A stretch of DNA of 64,000 bases. Source: Cryomorphaceae bacterium (GTDB lineage: Bacteria; Bacteroidota; Bacteroidia; Flavobacteriales_D; Crocinitomicaceae). Below are positions 1 to 14,600 of the stretch, piece after piece; positions within the stretch are counted from its first letter, which is position 1; each line of letters opens with the position of its first letter. Made by a program: the position numbers and the translations under genes. The notes under the pieces are model-generated. The model was not told the DNA's origin. It was given only the letters and a program-made list of their open reading frames with translations, and did not search any database. The DNA is taken from contig JAIXUE010000042.1 of assembly GCA_027483605.1 (NCBI GenBank), positions 46,089 through 110,088 on the forward strand, in the 5' to 3' direction.

Positions 1-2026
1 GTGCACGACCTAAAGCTGTATAAAGATTGCGCGCGTTGTGTGCAGGATTGGTATTATTTCCATAAGTAAGCGCTTCAAACATCGTGCGCTCTTCATCATG
101 GCTTTCTGCGTAAGAAATCAAATGCGGGACGGACCAACCTCTGTTACTATGAATTCCTGAGCTGATATTACTTGAATTGGTAAAGCCCATAAGCGCTTGT
201 TGATACCCGTGGGTCACGTTACCCCAAAGCATCATGCCATGGTCTGCCAATTGTTCTTCTTCGGCGTTGTCGCACCAGTGTTCTAAAATAATATACGCAT
301 CGGATTTATAAGTCCAGATTTCGTCGACCATTCTCTTGAGCAAGTTGATGCGCTCCATGCTGTAACCATTTCCGTTATTGATAAAACCCTTTGTATAATC
401 AAAACGAAAACCGTCAATATTGTAGGTCTCGATCCAATAGCGATTGATTTGATCGATATATTGCTGAGTGGCCAAGCGGGTGTGGTCATAATCATAACCC
501 CAGCAATAAGGTTCATGCGGGCAAATGGCATTGAACCAAGGGCTATTCGCTGCGGGGCGTGCATTTGCGGCGTCCCAATACATACGGACCATTGGGCTCT
601 GACCGAATGCATGATTGAGTACCATGTCTACAATCACTGCAATACCACGGCCGTGGCAAGAATCTACAAACTCCTTGAATTTTTCTGGCGTACCATAATA
701 CTTATCAAGAGCCATGTGAAATGACGGGTTGTAGCCCCAACTCTCGTTGTTTTCAAACTCTCCAGGAGGCATGAGTTCAATTGCATTGATTCCGAGTTTA
801 GTCAGGTAGTCTAGGGTATCAATAAGCGTTTGGTAATTTCTTTTGGCGACAAAATCGCGAACCAATAGCTCGTAAATGACTAAATCCTTCTTTTGCGTGG
901 CGGTGAAGTTGGTGTTGGTCCAAACATAAGGAGTGGCAGCCGTTTGTAAAACCGTTACAAAACCTGTTGTTTGTCCGATAGGGTATGGATGCGGATTTGG
1001 ATAAGTTTGAGCATTGATGCTGTTGTCATTGTTCGGGTCCAAAATGAGTGTACTCATTGGATCTGCCAAGCGCAAATTGCCATCAATGAGGTATTGATAA
1101 CCGTATTTTTGGCCGGGTGTTAGCCCGGTGATTTCTAGCCACCAAGTTTGGTTGTTGGTAGATAGATGCATATGATAGTTGGTCGTTGGCGTCCAGTTGT
1201 TGAAGTCGCCAATGACGTAAATATGTTCTTTTTGAGGGGCGAATAACTGCAATACAACAGTTGTGTCGTTGATGTAATTGATGCCATTTTGTAAATTGGC
1301 ATAAGTGGGGTCTTGCGGAACCACTAGCGGGTTAACCGTAAAATAAGTTGAGTCAATGACTTGTGTGGTGCCGTTGTCGGCAATGAATTCAAGTAAGTGC
1401 GTGCCAGCTTGTGTAGCCGTTAAAGTATAGTTGAGCTGCGTAGCATTGGGTAGTGTCTGAAGTACAATTCCATCCTGTTTGAGTGTTAGGCTTGCATTCT
1501 GATTGGCTGCCGCTTCCACGTGCAGTTGCTCATTTAAATCCAAAATAGCACCCGAGTTCGGATGAAAAAATTGGGCTAGCAAACCTGCATTGACCGGATA
1601 AACATCGTAATAGATATCGCTGCCATCTGCCGAACGGCCAACAATTGTTCCGGCTGCATTTCTAAATACAAAAGCAAACTTTAAAACATTTGTTCCTGCA
1701 GGAAAGCCATAATATTGATCGATATCGATGGTGATAGTGTGTTTGTTGTTGCCAATATTGGTCATGGCAACTTCGGGGTCTACGGTTCCCCAATTGCCTT
1801 GCACAAATTGCCAATTGGTTGGCGATGTACTTGCAGAGGTAATGAGTCCGGCGTGGGCATAGATCTGGTTTTGACCTACTAACGCAGCATTTCCTTGTGT
1901 TGCATCATAGGTGATGGTTACTACATCGTTTACCGTGGGAAATGCAGGATTCACCTCTAAGATTTGTGCATTCACAAACCCATCGAGGAGCATCAAAACA
2001 ATAGATAAAAGAAGCTGCTTTTTCAT
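1..2026 (-). CDS. Alpha-amylase family protein (GH13), 3' end outside window
   Basis: Secreted glycoside hydrolase family 13 enzyme, expected to cleave alpha-1,4-glucans such as starch. The N-terminus (MKKQLLLSIVLMLLDGFVNAQ) is a signal peptide. After beta-sandwich modules comes a CBM48/E-set segment near residue 265 (IYVIGDFNNWTP), then the GH13 barrel. The catalytic triad is visible: nucleophile D543 in GFRFD, acid/base E582 in ILEHW and D644 in SHDEE. The start ATG at 2024-2026 follows directly from the signal peptide. The C-terminus lies beyond base 1, so a T9SS tail is likely but unseen. The next gene upstream encodes a SusE/F-like protein, which suggests a shared starch role. A terminator separates the two genes, so this one probably has its own promoter or relies on read-through. 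Family call is sure; exact substrate is inferred. Confidence 0.93.
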   Translation of the reverse strand, partial: MKKQLLLSIVLMLLDGFVNAQILEVNPAFPTVNDVVTITYDATQGNAALVGQNQIYAHAGLITSASTSPTNWQFVQGNWGTVDPEVAMTNIGNNKHTITIDIDQYYGFPAGTNVLKFAFVFRNAAGTIVGRSADGSDIYYDVYPVNAGLLAQFFHPNSGAILDLNEQLHVEAAANQNASLTLKQDGIVLQTLPNATQLNYTLTATQAGTHLLEFIADNGTTQVIDSTYFTVNPLVVPQDPTYANLQNGINYINDTTVVLQLFAPQKEHIYVIGDFNNWTPTTNYHMHLSTNNQTWWLEITGLTPGQKYGYQYLIDGNLRLADPMSTLILDPNNDNSINAQTYPNPHPYPIGQTTGFVTVLQTAATPYVWTNTNFTATQKKDLVIYELLVRDFVAKRNYQTLIDTLDYLTKLGINAIELMPPGEFENNESWGYNPSFHMALDKYYGTPEKFKEFVDSCHGRGIAVIVDMVLNHAFGQSPMVRMYWDAANARPAANSPWFNAICPHEPYCWGYDYDHTRLATQQYIDQINRYWIETYNIDGFRFDYTKGFINNGNGYSMERINLLKRMVDEIWTYKSDAYIILEHWCDNAEEEQLADHGMMLWGNVTHGYQQALMGFTNSSNISSGIHSNRGWSVPHLISYAESHDEERTMFEALTYGNNTNPAHNARNLYTALGRA

Positions 2027-2062
2027 CACACAAAAATTTATAAAAAGGTTGAACTAAAGACT

Positions 2063-2096
2063 AAAAAAGCCCGGGTGAAACTCACCCAGGCTTTTG
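2063..2096 (-). terminator. Intrinsic terminator after the SusE/F-like gene
   Basis: A hairpin of about 13 pairs with one C/A mismatch (arms 2065-2078 and 2082-2095, three-base loop) is followed on the minus strand by a T run (2063-2068). It lies 20 bases after the stop codon of the SusE/F-like gene and just before the amylase start. Confidence 0.8.
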
Positions 2097-2114
2097 AAAT
2101 CATTTTTTTGAGGC

Positions 2115-3122
2115 TTATTGCTTGATCAATTTACCAGTAGCAACTTTGTCACCTGCAACAACGTTGTAGATATAAGAACCAGCCTGCAAAGCAGTTGTAT
2201 TCATTTCTACAGTTGTAGTAGCAGAAGTAGCGACAGTTTGTGTAGCAACTACTTTACCAGTAAGGTCGAACAATGTAACGGTTGCAGTTGCAGCGTTGTT
2301 TGCGTCGAATGTGAAGTTCACAACATCAGATGCAGGGTTCGGCGCTACAGTAAGGTTAGCAATTGCGTTTTCAGCAACAGAAACACCACATGCTGTACAA
2401 GCATCCCAAACGTAACATACAGTACCAGGAAGCAAAGTGTACGTACGGTTGATGTTACCAGCACCGTCATCTACACCACAAGAGTCAACTGCAATTGTGT
2501 TAGCAGCATCTGTACCTTCGTTTGAACCCCAGTCGCCGTTTACGAACTTGTAAAATTGAGTAGCACCCAAAGAAGCAACAGGATAAGATACAGTAATTGC
2601 CCAAATGTTGTTGCCTTCGTCTGTCATTGCAGAGTTTGCATCACCAGGAGACCAGTTTGCAACCGGACCAGCTGCTACAGTAGCACCGTTGTCTGTGAAG
2701 TTACCTCCAACACGGATACCATTTGCAGCCAACGTAGCGCCACCAGCAAGGTAGTTAGTGATGTCCACTTTGTAAGTTACGTCAAAGTTAGTTTGAAAGC
2801 TATACATACCTGTTGTGCGGTTAAAAATAACCATGTAAGTACCAGCAGGAACAGGAATGTTAGGGCCTCCTTGAACACCAACTCCAGTAGGAAAGTCAAC
2901 AGCACCCCAGTTGATAGCCCAATCGTCGTCTTGACGGAATTTAGCTTCACCAGCCGTACAGGTAACAATTGCGCCATACATTTCACCGTCTACAGTGACC
3001 ATGTCAACATCAGCAGACCAACCAGATGGCAAAGCCGAACCGATGATACCTACCGCAGGGAATTGTGCGAAGGCAGAAGCTCCTAAAACGAGAGCCGTTA
3101 AGAGTGTAAAAATTTTCTTCAT
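2115..3122 (-). CDS. SusE/SusF-like secreted protein with T9SS type A sorting domain
   Basis: 335-residue exported protein. Residues 1-19 are a classical signal peptide ending ASAFA; there is no lipobox cysteine, unlike canonical SusE/SusF lipoproteins. Residues about 25-115 match the SusE/SusF outer-membrane starch-binding pattern (KFRQDDDWAINWG, then VPAGTYMVIFN and TGMYSF). A second beta-rich module follows, with paired cysteines near residue 245 (CYVWDACTAC). The last 75 residues are a T9SS type A tail (LTVAPNPASD, LFDLTGKVV, LQAGSYIYNV, KLIKQ). The protein should therefore be exported by the T9SS and held at, or released from, the cell surface. It sits just before a GH13 amylase, so starch or glycogen binding is the best guess. 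It has its own promoter and terminator. The binding function is inferred from the domain pattern only. Confidence 0.85.
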   Translation of the reverse strand: MKKIFTLLTALVLGASAFAQFPAVGIIGSALPSGWSADVDMVTVDGEMYGAIVTCTAGEAKFRQDDDWAINWGAVDFPTGVGVQGGPNIPVPAGTYMVIFNRTTGMYSFQTNFDVTYKVDITNYLAGGATLAANGIRVGGNFTDNGATVAAGPVANWSPGDANSAMTDEGNNIWAITVSYPVASLGATQFYKFVNGDWGSNEGTDAANTIAVDSCGVDDGAGNINRTYTLLPGTVCYVWDACTACGVSVAENAIANLTVAPNPASDVVNFTFDANNAATATVTLFDLTGKVVATQTVATSATTTVEMNTTALQAGSYIYNVVAGDKVATGKLIKQ

Positions 3123-3171
3123 ACTTAATTAATTAATAGGTTAATAATACTTAGTGTCAGATTGACAAGTT

Positions 3172-3200
3172 CAAAAATATAAAAATATTTTTTAATCCAA
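3172..3200 (-). promoter_or_regulatory. Candidate promoter of the SusE/F-like gene
   Basis: On the minus strand TTG (3198-3200), an 18-base spacer and TATTTTTG (3172-3179) match the Flavobacterium consensus TTG-N17-23-TAnnTTTG. The predicted transcript would have a leader of roughly 45 bases. Confidence 0.55.
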
Positions 3201-3206
3201 TAAATT

Positions 3207-3225
3207 CAAGGTGAATTTCACCTTG
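3207..3225. promoter_or_regulatory. 19-bp palindrome between ispE and the SusE/F-like promoter
   Basis: CAAGGTGAA-T-TTCACCTTG is a perfect 9-bp inverted repeat with a single central base. It ends 6 bases upstream of the -33 element of the SusE/F-like promoter and lies 25 bases after the ispE stop. It could be an operator for the starch gene or a weak terminator for ispE; the following minus-strand bases are A/T-rich but not a clean T run. Confidence 0.4.
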
Positions 3226-3250
3226 TTTTCTGTGAAAAATAACAACCGCT

Positions 3251-4054
3251 TCAATAGTGCCAAGGACCCTTGTAGATGACTAGAGCGCTCAAATCATCGG
3301 ACAATTCGGGTTCAGTGTCAAAAATTCCAAAAACACTAGAGCCACTGCCGGACATGGAAGTGTAAGTTGCTCCGGCAGCATAAAGCTTGTTTTTTAGGAC
3401 TTGAATGGCTGGGAAAGACTCAAAAACAGAAGTTTCAAAATCATTCTGAAGCCCTTTGATTCCTTCATTTTTGAAATTTTCCAATAAAGATGAACGACTA
3501 TTATCAGGTTGAACACCCGCATATGCTGTAGCCGTAGCAACATGAATCTGAGGATTACACAAAACCAAATAAACAGTTTTTCCGAGTGGCTCTAATTTAG
3601 ACAAGAGTTCCCCTCGTCCTTTGGCAAGTTGCAAACCACCTTCAACAAAAAATGGGCAATCGCTGCCAAGTTGAGCAGCAAAATCTTCTAATTCAGCAAC
3701 TGAGTAACCTAAATCAAACAGCGAATTGACGCCCAAGAGCATGTAACTTGCATCGGCAGAGCCACCTCCCAATCCGGCACCAACAGGAATTTGCTTACGC
3801 AAATGAATCTGCAATTTTGGAAATTCTTTGTGTTCACGAAGTAAGTTGACCGCGCGCTGACACAAATTCGGTTTGCCATCAGAAGGCACTTGAATGCCCG
3901 ACTGCATAAAGCTATCGCTGGCTGCTTCAGTAATTTCCAAGATATCACAAAGGGGCGTCTCTGCCATTATGGTTTCTATCTCATGATAGCCATCGGGGCG
4001 CTTGGCAAGAATATGCAAACCAAGATTGATTTTGGCAGGAGGGTACAAGATCAT
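3251..4054 (-). CDS. ispE: 4-diphosphocytidyl-2-C-methyl-D-erythritol kinase
   Basis: GHMP-family kinase of the MEP isoprenoid pathway. It phosphorylates the 2-hydroxyl of CDP-methylerythritol with ATP in the cytoplasm. At 267 residues it has the usual family length. The substrate motif PPAKINLGLHI (K8) stands at the N-terminus, the ATP-binding glycine loop (PVGAGLGGGSADAS) at about 90-103, the catalytic aspartate in SDCPFF near 132, and the GHMP C-terminal motif (SMSGSGSSVFGIF) near 233-245. The ATG at 4054 is the start; a near match to the -7 box (TATCTTTA) ends four bases before it. The gene is divergent from accA across 59 bases. Confidence 0.96.
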   Translation of the reverse strand: MILYPPAKINLGLHILAKRPDGYHEIETIMAETPLCDILEITEAASDSFMQSGIQVPSDGKPNLCQRAVNLLREHKEFPKLQIHLRKQIPVGAGLGGGSADASYMLLGVNSLFDLGYSVAELEDFAAQLGSDCPFFVEGGLQLAKGRGELLSKLEPLGKTVYLVLCNPQIHVATATAYAGVQPDNSRSSLLENFKNEGIKGLQNDFETSVFESFPAIQVLKNKLYAAGATYTSMSGSGSSVFGIFDTEPELSDDLSALVIYKGPWHY

Positions 4055-4085
4055 GATGTAAAGATAAGCAATTGCCGAAAATCCT

Positions 4086-4093
4086 TATTTTTG
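4086..4093 (+). promoter_or_regulatory. Candidate -7 element for accA
   Basis: TATTTTTG matches TAnnTTTG and ends 20 bases before the accA ATG. No TTG lies at the usual 17-23 base distance upstream, so only the -7 part is supported. Confidence 0.35.
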
Positions 4094-4113
4094 TTGCACC
4101 AAACAAGATAACT

Positions 4114-5070
4114 ATGAGCACAACCTATTTGGATTTTGAAGAGCCCCTGCGCGAACTTGAAGAACAAATTCAGCAAACCAAAGAATTAGGCGAGCAAACT
4201 CAAGTGGATATGCAAGCGCAAATCACCGCCCTTGAAGCAGTCCTTGCCGACAAAACCAAAGAAGTTTTTGCCAACCTCACACCTTGGCAGCGTGTTCAAC
4301 TCTCTCGTCATCCAGACCGTCCTTACACTTTAGCGTATATCAACGCACTTACCAATGGTCAGTTCCAAGAACTGCACGGCGACCGCAATGTCAAAGACGA
4401 CAAAGCAATGGTTGGCGGTTTTGGTTTATTAGATGGTCGAACTGTCATGTTTATTGGCCAACAAAAAGGAATCAATACCAAAATGCGTCAGTACCGCAAT
4501 TTCGGTATGCCGAACCCTGAAGGTTATCGCAAAGCGTTGCGACTCATGAAACTCGCTGAAAAATTCAACAAACCAATTGTCACCTTCATAGATACACCTG
4601 GTGCGTTTCCTGGCCTTGAAGCCGAAGAGCGTGGACAAGGAGAAGCAATTGCGCGCAATATTTATGAAATGATGCGCCTCAAAGTTCCCGTCATTTGCAT
4701 CATCATCGGTGAAGGTGCTTCTGGTGGCGCACTTGGCATTGGTGTAGGTGATAAAGTCGTGATGTTAGAAAATACCTGGTATTCTGTTATTTCGCCAGAA
4801 AGTTGCTCTTCAATCCTATGGCGCTCATGGAACTACAAAGAAATAGCGGCCTCTGCACTCAAACTGACTTCCACAGACATGAAGCAAAATGGTTTGGTAG
4901 ACGATGTCATCAGCGAGCCAAGCAGCGGTGCACACCGTGATCAAGAGCAAATGTTTAGTATCCTTCGGGACAAATTGCATGGTTACCTACAAGAACTTGA
5001 TCAAAAGCAGCCTGAAGAGCGCATCAATGAACGCATCGAGAAGTTCAATCAAATGGGCTTCTGGAAATAA
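4114..5070 (+). CDS. accA: Acetyl-CoA carboxylase, carboxyltransferase subunit alpha
   Basis: Alpha subunit of the carboxyltransferase that moves CO2 from biotinylated AccB to acetyl-CoA, giving malonyl-CoA for fatty acid synthesis; it works as an A2B2 complex with AccD. The 318-residue protein begins with the family N-terminus ([15 protein letters not shown]). It carries the crotonase-fold segments [20 protein letters not shown] and [15 protein letters not shown], which form the oxyanion and CoA site. An in-frame ATG 42 bases upstream exists, but that extension has no family match and contains the candidate -7 element, so I chose 4114. recG follows after 8 bases on the same strand, suggesting cotranscription. 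Confidence 0.96.
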   Translation: MSTTYLDFEEPLRELEEQIQQTKELGEQTQVDMQAQITALEAVLADKTKEVFANLTPWQRVQLSRHPDRPYTLAYINALTNGQFQELHGDRNVKDDKAMVGGFGLLDGRTVMFIGQQKGINTKMRQYRNFGMPNPEGYRKALRLMKLAEKFNKPIVTFIDTPGAFPGLEAEERGQGEAIARNIYEMMRLKVPVICIIIGEGASGGALGIGVGDKVVMLENTWYSVISPESCSSILWRSWNYKEIAASALKLTSTDMKQNGLVDDVISEPSSGAHRDQEQMFSILRDKLHGYLQELDQKQPEERINERIEKFNQMGFWK

Positions 5071-5078
5071 GCGAACGA

Positions 5079-7175
5079 ATGAACGCGCTCCTCGCTACGC
5101 CCATTGCTTACCTCAAAGGAGTTGGACCGCAAAAAGCGCAAACACTACAAGAAGAGCTCGGAATTTACACCTTCCAGGACTTACTCAATCATTTCCCTTA
5201 TCGCTACCAAGACCGCAGTAGTTTTCACGACATCGCACTCATCAGAGCCGAAGACCAATACGTTCAGCTCAAAGGAAAGCTAACTCATATCAGTGAAATA
5301 GGCAGCGGTCGGCACAAAAAGCTACAAGCGCGCTTCACTGACGGATCTGGTTCTATCGACTTAGTTTGGTTTCAGGGCTTTCAATGGATCAAAGGAAACC
5401 TCAATATCCAAGATGAATTCATCGTTTTTGGCAAGCCCAAATTTTTTCAAAACAACTGGAACATACCTCACCCTGAATTACTTAAAGTTGTACCAGGCAT
5501 GGACAGAAAAGGGTTTGAAGCTTTTTATCCTAGCACCGAAAGATGTCAGCACAAAGGACTGCACAGTAAAGGTTTGAGTAAACTCATCGCTAATCTGTTT
5601 GAGCATATAGCCAATCAAATTCCTGAAACACTGCCCTACTCAATTTGTACTGAACTGAACTTGCTCGCACGCATCAAAGCACTGCGAGAAATCCATCAAC
5701 CGAGTTCTGAAATCCTGATGAAGGCCGCTCGCTATCGTTTGAAATGGGAAGAACTATTTTTTTTACAACTCGAATTACTGCTGCGTAAAGGTCTTCAAAA
5801 CAAAAAACTTAAAGGTTATTCATTCAAGGAAGTAGGAGCCGCTTTCAACGAATTTTACCTAAATCACCTGCCATTTGAATTGACAAACGCACAAAAACGG
5901 GTCTTGAAGGAAATCCGTAAAGATCTTGGTGCAGGCAGTCATATGAATCGCTTGCTTCAAGGCGATGTAGGGAGTGGCAAAACACTCGTTGCTTTGTTGA
6001 GTATACTTTTAGCTATCGGCAACGGGCTACAGGGTGCATTAATGGCCCCCACTGAAATTTTAGCCACACAACATTTCATCGGAATCAGTGAATTACTTGA
6101 AAAAATGAATATTCGGGTGGCGCTGCTTACAGGTTCTACCAAAAAAGCGGAGCGCAGCCAAATTCACGAAGGACTGCTCAATGGTGATATACAGTTGTTG
6201 ATCGGGACACACGCCTTACTTGAAGATACAGTTCAATTCAAGCACTTAGGTTTGGTAGTTATCGATGAACAACACCGCTTTGGCGTGGCGCAACGCGCAA
6301 AAATGTGGCGCAAAAATAGCATTCCACCGCATGTCTTGATCATGACCGCAACCCCTATCCCGAGAACCTTGGCCATGACTTTTTACGGAGATCTTGATGT
6401 ATCGGTTATCGACGAATTGCCACCAGGAAGAAAACCCATACATACCATTCACCGCCGAGAAAACCACCGAGAAAAGCTTTTTTCATTCATTAACGAACAA
6501 CTACAACTCGGCAGACAGGCCTATGTTGTATATCCACTCATCCAGGAATCCGAAAAACTTGACTTCAAAAATTTGGAAGACGGCTATGCACAAGTTGAAG
6601 CATTTTTCAAACCTAAAGGGTTTCAGATCAGCATGGTGCACGGCAAAATGAAGCCTGCCGACAAAGAAGCTGAAATGCAGCAATTTGTTCAAGGCCATAC
6701 ACATATTATGGTCGCAACAACTGTAATTGAAGTTGGGGTGAATGTTCCTAACGCATCGGTGATGGTCATTGAGAGCGCAGAACGCTTTGGCCTTTCGCAG
6801 TTACACCAATTGCGCGGTCGCGTAGGGCGCGGTGCGGAGAAATCGTATTGTATTTTGATGACTGGCGATGGCATTTCCAAAGAAGCTCAAAAACGCATGG
6901 ATACCATGGTAGGGAGCAACGATGGTTTTGTCCTCGCAGAAGTGGACTTGCAATTGCGCGGACCAGGAGACCTCATGGGTACGCAACAGAGCGGTGCGCT
7001 GGCTTTAAAAATTGCCGATCTAGCAAAAGACGGCCAACTCGTGCAATTAGCGCGCGACAAAGCGCGTGAAATTCTAGCAGCAGACCCTCAGTTGATTTCA
7101 CCCGAAAATATCCTATTGAATCAAGCCCTACGAGAAGTACTCAAAAACAAACCCAATTGGGGTAGGATTTCATAA
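5079..7175 (+). CDS. recG: ATP-dependent DNA helicase RecG
   Basis: Branch-migration helicase that regresses stalled forks and processes Holliday junctions and R-loops. The 698-residue length is normal. An N-terminal helix-hairpin region (TPIAYLKGVGPQKAQTL) and an OB-fold wedge domain (about 55-150) precede the SF2 helicase core. Walker A GDVGSGKT is near residue 293, DEQHRFG (motif II) near 394 and TATPIPRTLAM (motif III) near 424. The C-terminal helicase half has TTVIEVGVNVPNA and the QLRGRVGRG motif VI, followed by the RecG tail (DLQLRGPGDLMGTQQSG). The gene lies 8 bases after accA and shares a bidirectional terminator with rpoC, which approaches from the other side. Confidence 0.97.
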   Translation: MNALLATPIAYLKGVGPQKAQTLQEELGIYTFQDLLNHFPYRYQDRSSFHDIALIRAEDQYVQLKGKLTHISEIGSGRHKKLQARFTDGSGSIDLVWFQGFQWIKGNLNIQDEFIVFGKPKFFQNNWNIPHPELLKVVPGMDRKGFEAFYPSTERCQHKGLHSKGLSKLIANLFEHIANQIPETLPYSICTELNLLARIKALREIHQPSSEILMKAARYRLKWEELFFLQLELLLRKGLQNKKLKGYSFKEVGAAFNEFYLNHLPFELTNAQKRVLKEIRKDLGAGSHMNRLLQGDVGSGKTLVALLSILLAIGNGLQGALMAPTEILATQHFIGISELLEKMNIRVALLTGSTKKAERSQIHEGLLNGDIQLLIGTHALLEDTVQFKHLGLVVIDEQHRFGVAQRAKMWRKNSIPPHVLIMTATPIPRTLAMTFYGDLDVSVIDELPPGRKPIHTIHRRENHREKLFSFINEQLQLGRQAYVVYPLIQESEKLDFKNLEDGYAQVEAFFKPKGFQISMVHGKMKPADKEAEMQQFVQGHTHIMVATTVIEVGVNVPNASVMVIESAERFGLSQLHQLRGRVGRGAEKSYCILMTGDGISKEAQKRMDTMVGSNDGFVLAEVDLQLRGPGDLMGTQQSGALALKIADLAKDGQLVQLARDKAREILAADPQLISPENILLNQALREVLKNKPNWGRIS

Positions 7176-7230
7176 ATGAAACCGATCAACAATCAATAAC
7201 TAGTCTCGGTAAATTTTATTGTTTGAACAA

Positions 7231-7258
7231 AAAAGGCGGTCTTGATAGACCGCCTTTT
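7231..7258. terminator. Bidirectional terminator between recG and rpoC
   Basis: A perfect 12-bp stem (7231-7242 with 7247-7258) around a TGAT loop has A runs on one side and T runs on the other, so it can end transcription of recG and of the convergent rpoC operon alike. Confidence 0.88.
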
Positions 7259-7278
7259 GAATTTACATTTGTAATGGC

Positions 7279-11577
<4,299 letters not shown>

Positions 11578-11609
11578 TTGATCTCGACTATTTACGTTAG
11601 TATTTTGAA

Positions 11610-14600
11610 TTAATCCATTGATACGTTAAGGCATAAGCCACGTAATTCGTGTAACAATACATTGAAGGACTCAGGAATACCTGGTTCTGGAATGTTATCG
11701 CCTTTCACAATAGATTCATATGCCTTGGCACGACCCATGACGTCGTCAGATTTCACGGTAAGGATTTCTTGAAGGATATTGGCTGCACCAAATGCTTCCA
11801 ATGCCCATACTTCCATCTCACCAAAACGCTGACCACCAAACTGAGCCTTACCACCCAAAGGTTGTTGGGTAATAAGTGAGTATGGTCCGATAGAACGTGC
11901 GTGCATTTTGTCGTCTACCATGTGAGATAATTTCAACATGTAGATGATACCGACAGTTGCAGGTTGGTGGAAACGCTCACCGGTTCCGCCATCGTAGAGG
12001 TAAGTTTTACCTGAGCGTGGAACACCAGCTTTGTCTGTCCACTCGTTGATTTCTTCTGGTTTTGCACCATCAAAAATTGGCGTAGCAAACTTGACACCTA
12101 GTTTTTCACCCGCCCATGCAAGTACGGTCTCATAAATCTGACCAAGGTTCATACGAGATGGTACCCCTAGTGGATTCAAAACGATATCAACAGGCGTTCC
12201 GTCTTCAAGGAACGGCATGTCTTCTTGACGTACGATGTTGGCAACAATACCTTTGTTACCGTGACGTCCCGCCATCTTGTCACCGACTTTCAACTTGCGT
12301 TTTTTGGCAACATATACTTTCGCTAATTTCACGATTCCGGCAGGGAGTTCGTCACCAACAGAAATATGGAATTTTTTGCGTTTGTAGATGCCAAGTAAGT
12401 CGTTGGCTTTGATATTGAAGTTGTGGATGACACGAGAAATCAGTTGATTGGTCTCTATATCGGCTGTCCAGTTCAGTGGATTGACAATTGAGTAATCAAG
12501 TGCACTCAACGATTTATTACTGAACTTAGATCCTTTTTTGATCAGCTCCTCTTTGAAGTTATTGAATACCCCTGAAGATTTTTGCTCTCCGAGGATAAGC
12601 AATAATTTATCTACAAGTTTATCGCGCAACACAGAAAGATCTCTTTGGTAATCTGCATCGAGTGCCTCGAGTACAGGTTTGTCTTGTGATTTCGATTTGC
12701 GATCTTTGACAGCTCTTGAGAAGAGTTTTTTCTCGATCACTACTCCGCGAAGTGAAGGGCCAGCCTTCAAGGAAGCATCTTTGACATCGCCTGCTTTGTC
12801 TCCGAAGATAGCGCGCAAGAGTTTTTCTTCTGGTGAAGGGTCTGTTTCTCCTTTCGGTGTGATTTTTCCGATAAGGATATCACCTTCTTTGATCTCTGCA
12901 CCAATGCGGATCAGACCATTTTCATCGAGGTCTTTGGTTGCTTCTTCCGAAACATTAGGAATATCAGAAGTCAATTCTTCCATACCTCGTTTGGTATCGC
13001 GTACTTCCAAAGAATATTCATCGATGTGAATAGAGGTGAAGATGTCGTCGCGGACTACTTTCTCAGAGATAACAATCGCATCCTCGAAGTTGTAACCTTT
13101 CCACGGCATGAATGCTACTTTGAGGTTTTGGCCGAGTGCAAGCTCTCCGGATTGTGTTGCATAACCTTCGCAAAGTACTTGACCTCTTTCTACGCGGTCG
13201 CCTTTTTGGACAATCGGTTTGAGGTTGATACAAGTGCTTTGGTTGGTCTTCATAAATTTCGTAAGCGAGTAACGCATGACTTCGCTGTCAAAGCTTACGA
13301 GTTTATCTTGGTCATTCCAGTCGTAACGGATGACGATTTCGTTAGCGTCCACGTATTCTACAGTACCAGAACCTTCTGCGTTGATCAAAACGCGAGAGTC
13401 TCTGGCAACAAGTTGCTCGATTCCTGTACCAACGATTGGTGCATTAGGACGCAACAATGGCACCGCTTGGCGCTGCATGTTGGAGCCCATGAGTGCACGG
13501 TTGGCATCGTCGTGCTCGAGGAAAGGAATAGAAGAGGCCGCAATTGAGGCAATTTGGTTGGCACCTACGTCCATCAAGCTGAGGTCGCCAGGAGCTACCA
13601 CAGGGAAGTCACCTTCGTAACGCGCTTTAACCAAGTCAGAAAGGAAATTTCCTTTTTCGTCTATTTTGGCGTTGGCCTGTGCAATTGTTTTTGAATCTTC
13701 CTCTTCAGCTGCCAAGTAGATTGGGCTCTCCTCGAATACCACACGACCGTTGTCTACACGACGGTATGGTGTTTCGATGAAACCAAGCTTGTTTACTTTG
13801 GCGAATACACAAAGTGAAGAGATGAGTCCGATGTTCGGACCTTCTGGTGTTTCAATGGTACACAAACGACCGTAGTGCGTGTAGTGAACGTCACGAACCT
13901 CGAATCCGGCGCGTTCGCGCGATAGACCGCCTGGCCCGAGTGCAGAAAGGCGACGCTTGTGCGTGACTTCCGAAAGCGGGTTGGTTTGGTCCATGAACTG
14001 AGAAAGTTGGTTGGTACCGAAGAAAGAGTTGATAACCGAAGACAAAGTCTTGGCATTGATCAGGTCGATAGGTGTAAATACTTCATTGTCGCGGACATTC
14101 ATGCGTTCACGAATGGTGCGAGCCATGCGCGCCAAACCTACGCCAAATTGTGAGTAAAGTTGCTCTCCAACGGTACGTACACGGCGATTAGATAAGTGGT
14201 CGATGTCGTCGATATCTGCCTTAGAGTTGATGAGTTCAATAAGGTATTTGATGATCGAAATAATGTCGTTTTTCGTAAGAACACGAGACTCCTCTGCAGT
14301 ATCTAGGTTGAGCTTTTTGTTGATGCGGTAGCGTCCTACTTCACCTAAATCATAACGTGCATCTGAGAAGAATAACTTCTCAAATACACCTTTAGCAGTT
14401 TCGTAGTCTGGTGGATCTGCATTACGCAATTGACGGTAGATGTGCTCGACCGCTTCTTTTTCAGAGTTGGACGTATCTTTTTGTAAAGTATTGTAGATGA
14501 TCGTGTAATCCGTAGAGTTACCATCTTCTTTGTGCAAGATCAAAGATTTTGCGCCTGAATCCATAATTGAATCGAGGTGCTCCTCGCCGATTAGTAATTC

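Noticed and set aside
2556..3086. 176-codon open frame on the plus strand opposite the SusE/F-like gene
   Set aside because: It is the antisense shadow of the SusE/F-like gene with biased composition (serine, threonine and cysteine rich) and no signal or domain.
13026..13547. 173-codon open frame opposite rpoB
   Set aside because: Shadow of a highly conserved gene; no features of its own.
13850..14010. Rifampicin-resistance substitutions in RpoB
   Set aside because: The [13 protein letters not shown] and SALGPGG segments match sensitive sequences.
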